From Lewinellaceae bacterium (GTDB taxonomy: Bacteria; Bacteroidota; Bacteroidia; Chitinophagales; Saprospiraceae): a stretch of DNA of 64,000 nucleotides. Position numbers and translations under genes: made by a program. The notes beneath the pieces are model-generated. The model searched no databases and had not been told where the DNA came from. It worked only from the letters and a program-made list of their open reading frames with translations. Positions within the stretch are counted from its first letter, which is position 1. Every line of letters starts with the position of its first letter. Where the stretch lies: positions 62,001-126,000 of the forward strand of contig JACJYE010000003.1 of assembly GCA_020636255.1 (NCBI GenBank). The letters run 5' to 3'. Of this stretch, positions 63,301-64,000 are shown piece after piece.

Positions 63301-64000
63301 CATATAGTTCCCGTCTGTAGAGGGGCGTTGTTTTTCGGGGAGTGGATCTCGTGAAAATCGAAGAGGGTTCGCCTGGGATCAAAGTAATTATTATCGATCC
63401 ATAACATGCCGTAGCGATCTATGAACGCACTGCGCAAACCGGTAAATTTTCTAATCGGTTCCTCTTCGTAAAACCGCAACTGGTGTTGTTGCAGCTGCAG
63501 CCGGCCGGGTGATAAGGACCATAATTCATCGAAGTTGACCAGCCAAAGCCGTCCGTCTTTACCCTCTAAGATGTGGCTTGGTTTCGGGTTGGCTAGCCCT
63601 TCCTCTGTTTTGATATCCAATACCGTGGCATGGCCGGAACGGGGGTCGTACATGCGCAGCCCTTCACCAGGCATATCCATCCAAATCGTCCCGTCCCTAC
63701 TTTTGCAAATGGCGTTGAGGGAATAGCAAATCGTATCCCTTTTTTCATCCAGCAGGGGAACGAAGTGGAACTGCCCGCTGGCCTTGTCGAAGTATTCGAA
63801 GCCTGCTGTGGTAGCCAGGTAAATGCGATTGCTATCGGCAATGATATTGCCCAGTACCCGCCCCTGCAATTGTCCCGGTTGCCCTCTCTTTACCCGAAAC
63901 CGTTTGGCCTTTCCTGTAACGGGATCAAATTGATCCAGCCCCTCCTCGCCGTCGAAGCCGATCCAAAGCAGCCCTTCCCGGTCAAATTCAAGAAATCGGG
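60345..64000 (-). CDS. Hybrid two-component sensor/regulator (HTCS type; 5' end outside window)
   Basis: The frame is open to the window edge, so the protein starts beyond 64000; a TTG at 63869 is not a real start. Domains in order: repeated two-component-regulator propeller blades (RDGTIWMDMPGEGLR, SGNIWMGATTSGIN), a Y_Y_Y-type domain (FSQLPPGIYFFHLRGCN), a membrane helix (TTWAYILYGLLLGGAVYYLY), a HisKA histidine box (THEFRTPLTVILGL), HATPase (LLSNAIKFTP, NGIGIP, GTGIGLALVKE), a receiver domain (LIEDNHDVV ... IIISDVMMPEKNG ... LMKPFD), and an AraC-type HTH at the C-terminus. HTCS proteins usually sense glycan breakdown products in the periplasm and regulate neighbouring genes. Here the neighbour is the protease/NADase operon, 160 bp away. 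Confidence 0.95.
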   Translation of the reverse strand, partial: RFLEFDREGLLWIGFDGEEGLDQFDPVTGKAKRFRVKRGQPGQLQGRVLGNIIADSNRIYLATTAGFEYFDKASGQFHFVPLLDEKRDTICYSLNAICKSRDGTIWMDMPGEGLRMYDPRSGHATVLDIKTEEGLANPKPSHILEGKDGRLWLVNFDELWSLSPGRLQLQQHQLRFYEEEPIRKFTGLRSAFIDRYGMLWIDNNYFDPRRTLFDFHEIHSPKNNAPLQTGTIWELNDSVLALSTPEGFYWYNLKSQTPSPATFGAPVPIGESTFSPDKSGWIFLRLNNTLAIYDSRPKKTYHFPLEKNGKPFPISPFVPMGIAFDKKEDLWINTWGQGLIRIKSGVWKKAKGPIRDFDQWLPKDPKRPLPTENLLGILVDSCDNIWVGCSIGGLVRIDGQDESIRCFDVKQGANSISSTRIFMLAEDASGNIWMGATTSGINKYDVKTGLFTVYDQRKGSFNDNVGRLFIDKEGLIWASNEYGLTCFDPVAETFTQYDEKDGLVAWELNGFVSKKTNRLFWGGVRGFHVADLDRLKNRPTQASDIVLTAVEAFDPESKRLQPVRPNEWADRALSFSHRQNIIHIRFAVLDFRNSSKHRYQYAFTQGGALDWIDLHSENQVTFSQLPPGIYFFHLRGCNSDQIWTELATPLKIVIYPPFWETTWAYILYGLLLGGAVYYLYRLTLTRQLAKNEARQVKALEQLRARFYTNITHEFRTPLTVILGLTEEPADVSSALKLIRRNGKRLLQLINQLLDLSKLDNNSLQPRYQQIEIVSITRYIGESFQSLSEKKHLHLEVSSGIGQLWMDMDEELYRQIVSNLLSNAIKFTPTNGRICLNLEEKGNLMILEVQDNGIGIPIEGQPYIFDRFYQVDHSETDSTKSERAAIQAGEGTGIGLALVKEMTALLGGRIEVESEMGRGTIFTVELPIRRQADKKTEAFEPVRIGQEIEEPLAVEPAAGDAELPGLLLIEDNHDVVFYIQSLLQSKYNIQIANNGAIGIEKAIETIPDIIISDVMMPEKNGLEVVETLKQDRRTSHIPIILLTARATREDRIEGLRYGADAYLMKPFDKAELFVRLEKLVELRKALQARYAQAVEPKLTFVFPQSGGQAAAPSLDDRFLENIRRIIDEKISDADLDIPYLCKKTGLSSTQLHRKMKALTGEAPISFIRKVRLHKAKELLQTTDLTISEIAYNLGFNDPNYFSRAFGKEFGCSPGEIRN

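Overview
The window looks like chromosomal DNA of a Bacteroidota bacterium, most likely from the Saprospiria. This is inferred from type A and type B type IX secretion (T9SS) C-terminal sorting domains, a PorV/PorQ-family protein, a TonB-dependent receptor with a carboxypeptidase-regulatory N-terminus, a hybrid two-component regulator, an extended ribosomal protein S16, and promoters of the Bacteroidota type (TTG, then about 18-20 bases, then TAnnTTTG).

Layout. 1-14 kb holds large secreted proteins (a metallopeptidase/beta-propeller protein cut by the window edge, an M23 peptidase, a BNR-type propeller protein and a glycoside-hydrolase-like protein) plus an FtsX-type permease. 14-28 kb is mostly housekeeping or conserved unknown genes: AI-2E-type permease, rpsP, a choice-of-anchor L protein, DUF4230, DUF3108, a flippase-like membrane protein, ruvC, a HIT hydrolase and greA. 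26.7-35.7 kb is a three-gene operon (TonB-dependent receptor, very large secreted protein, PorV/PorQ-like protein). 36-43 kb has a lipoprotein, a YbbN-like thioredoxin, a MscS channel, an alpha/beta hydrolase, a 13-unit array of a 64-bp repeat and an aldo/keto reductase. At 43.0-44.0 kb a tRNA-Gln gene is followed by a roughly 970-bp insert carrying a DUF433/DUF5615 toxin-antitoxin pair. The insert is bounded by a 15-bp copy of the tRNA 3' end. Next come a MITE-like element, toxin-antitoxin debris and a protein with a VHL beta-like domain.

The most interesting part is 45.6-60.2 kb. One minus-strand operon of tightly packed or overlapping genes encodes, in order: an AraC-type regulator, a subtilisin-family protease without signal peptide, a 603-aa protein, a 344-aa protein, a 739-aa protein with a long Gly-rich hydrophobic stretch, three proteins (60, 93 and 263 aa), a 617-aa multidomain protein, a 500-aa LamG-like protein, a 173-aa protein and a membrane-anchored kinase-like protein with a degraded catalytic loop. 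The C-terminus of the 617-aa protein carries the catalytic residue pattern of the ADP-ribosyl cyclase/CD38 NAD-glycohydrolase superfamily. I read the operon as a protease-plus-NADase effector system, possibly conflict or defence related. I do not recognise it as a described system. A hybrid sensor gene lies just upstream, and two 14-bp direct repeats 21 bp apart precede the AraC gene as a candidate operator.

Dispersed repeats are frequent: five copies or derivatives of a MITE-like family with 15-21 bp terminal inverted repeats, a second palindromic family at two convergent gene ends, and the 64-bp array. No CRISPR array, rRNA, transposase or integrase was seen.
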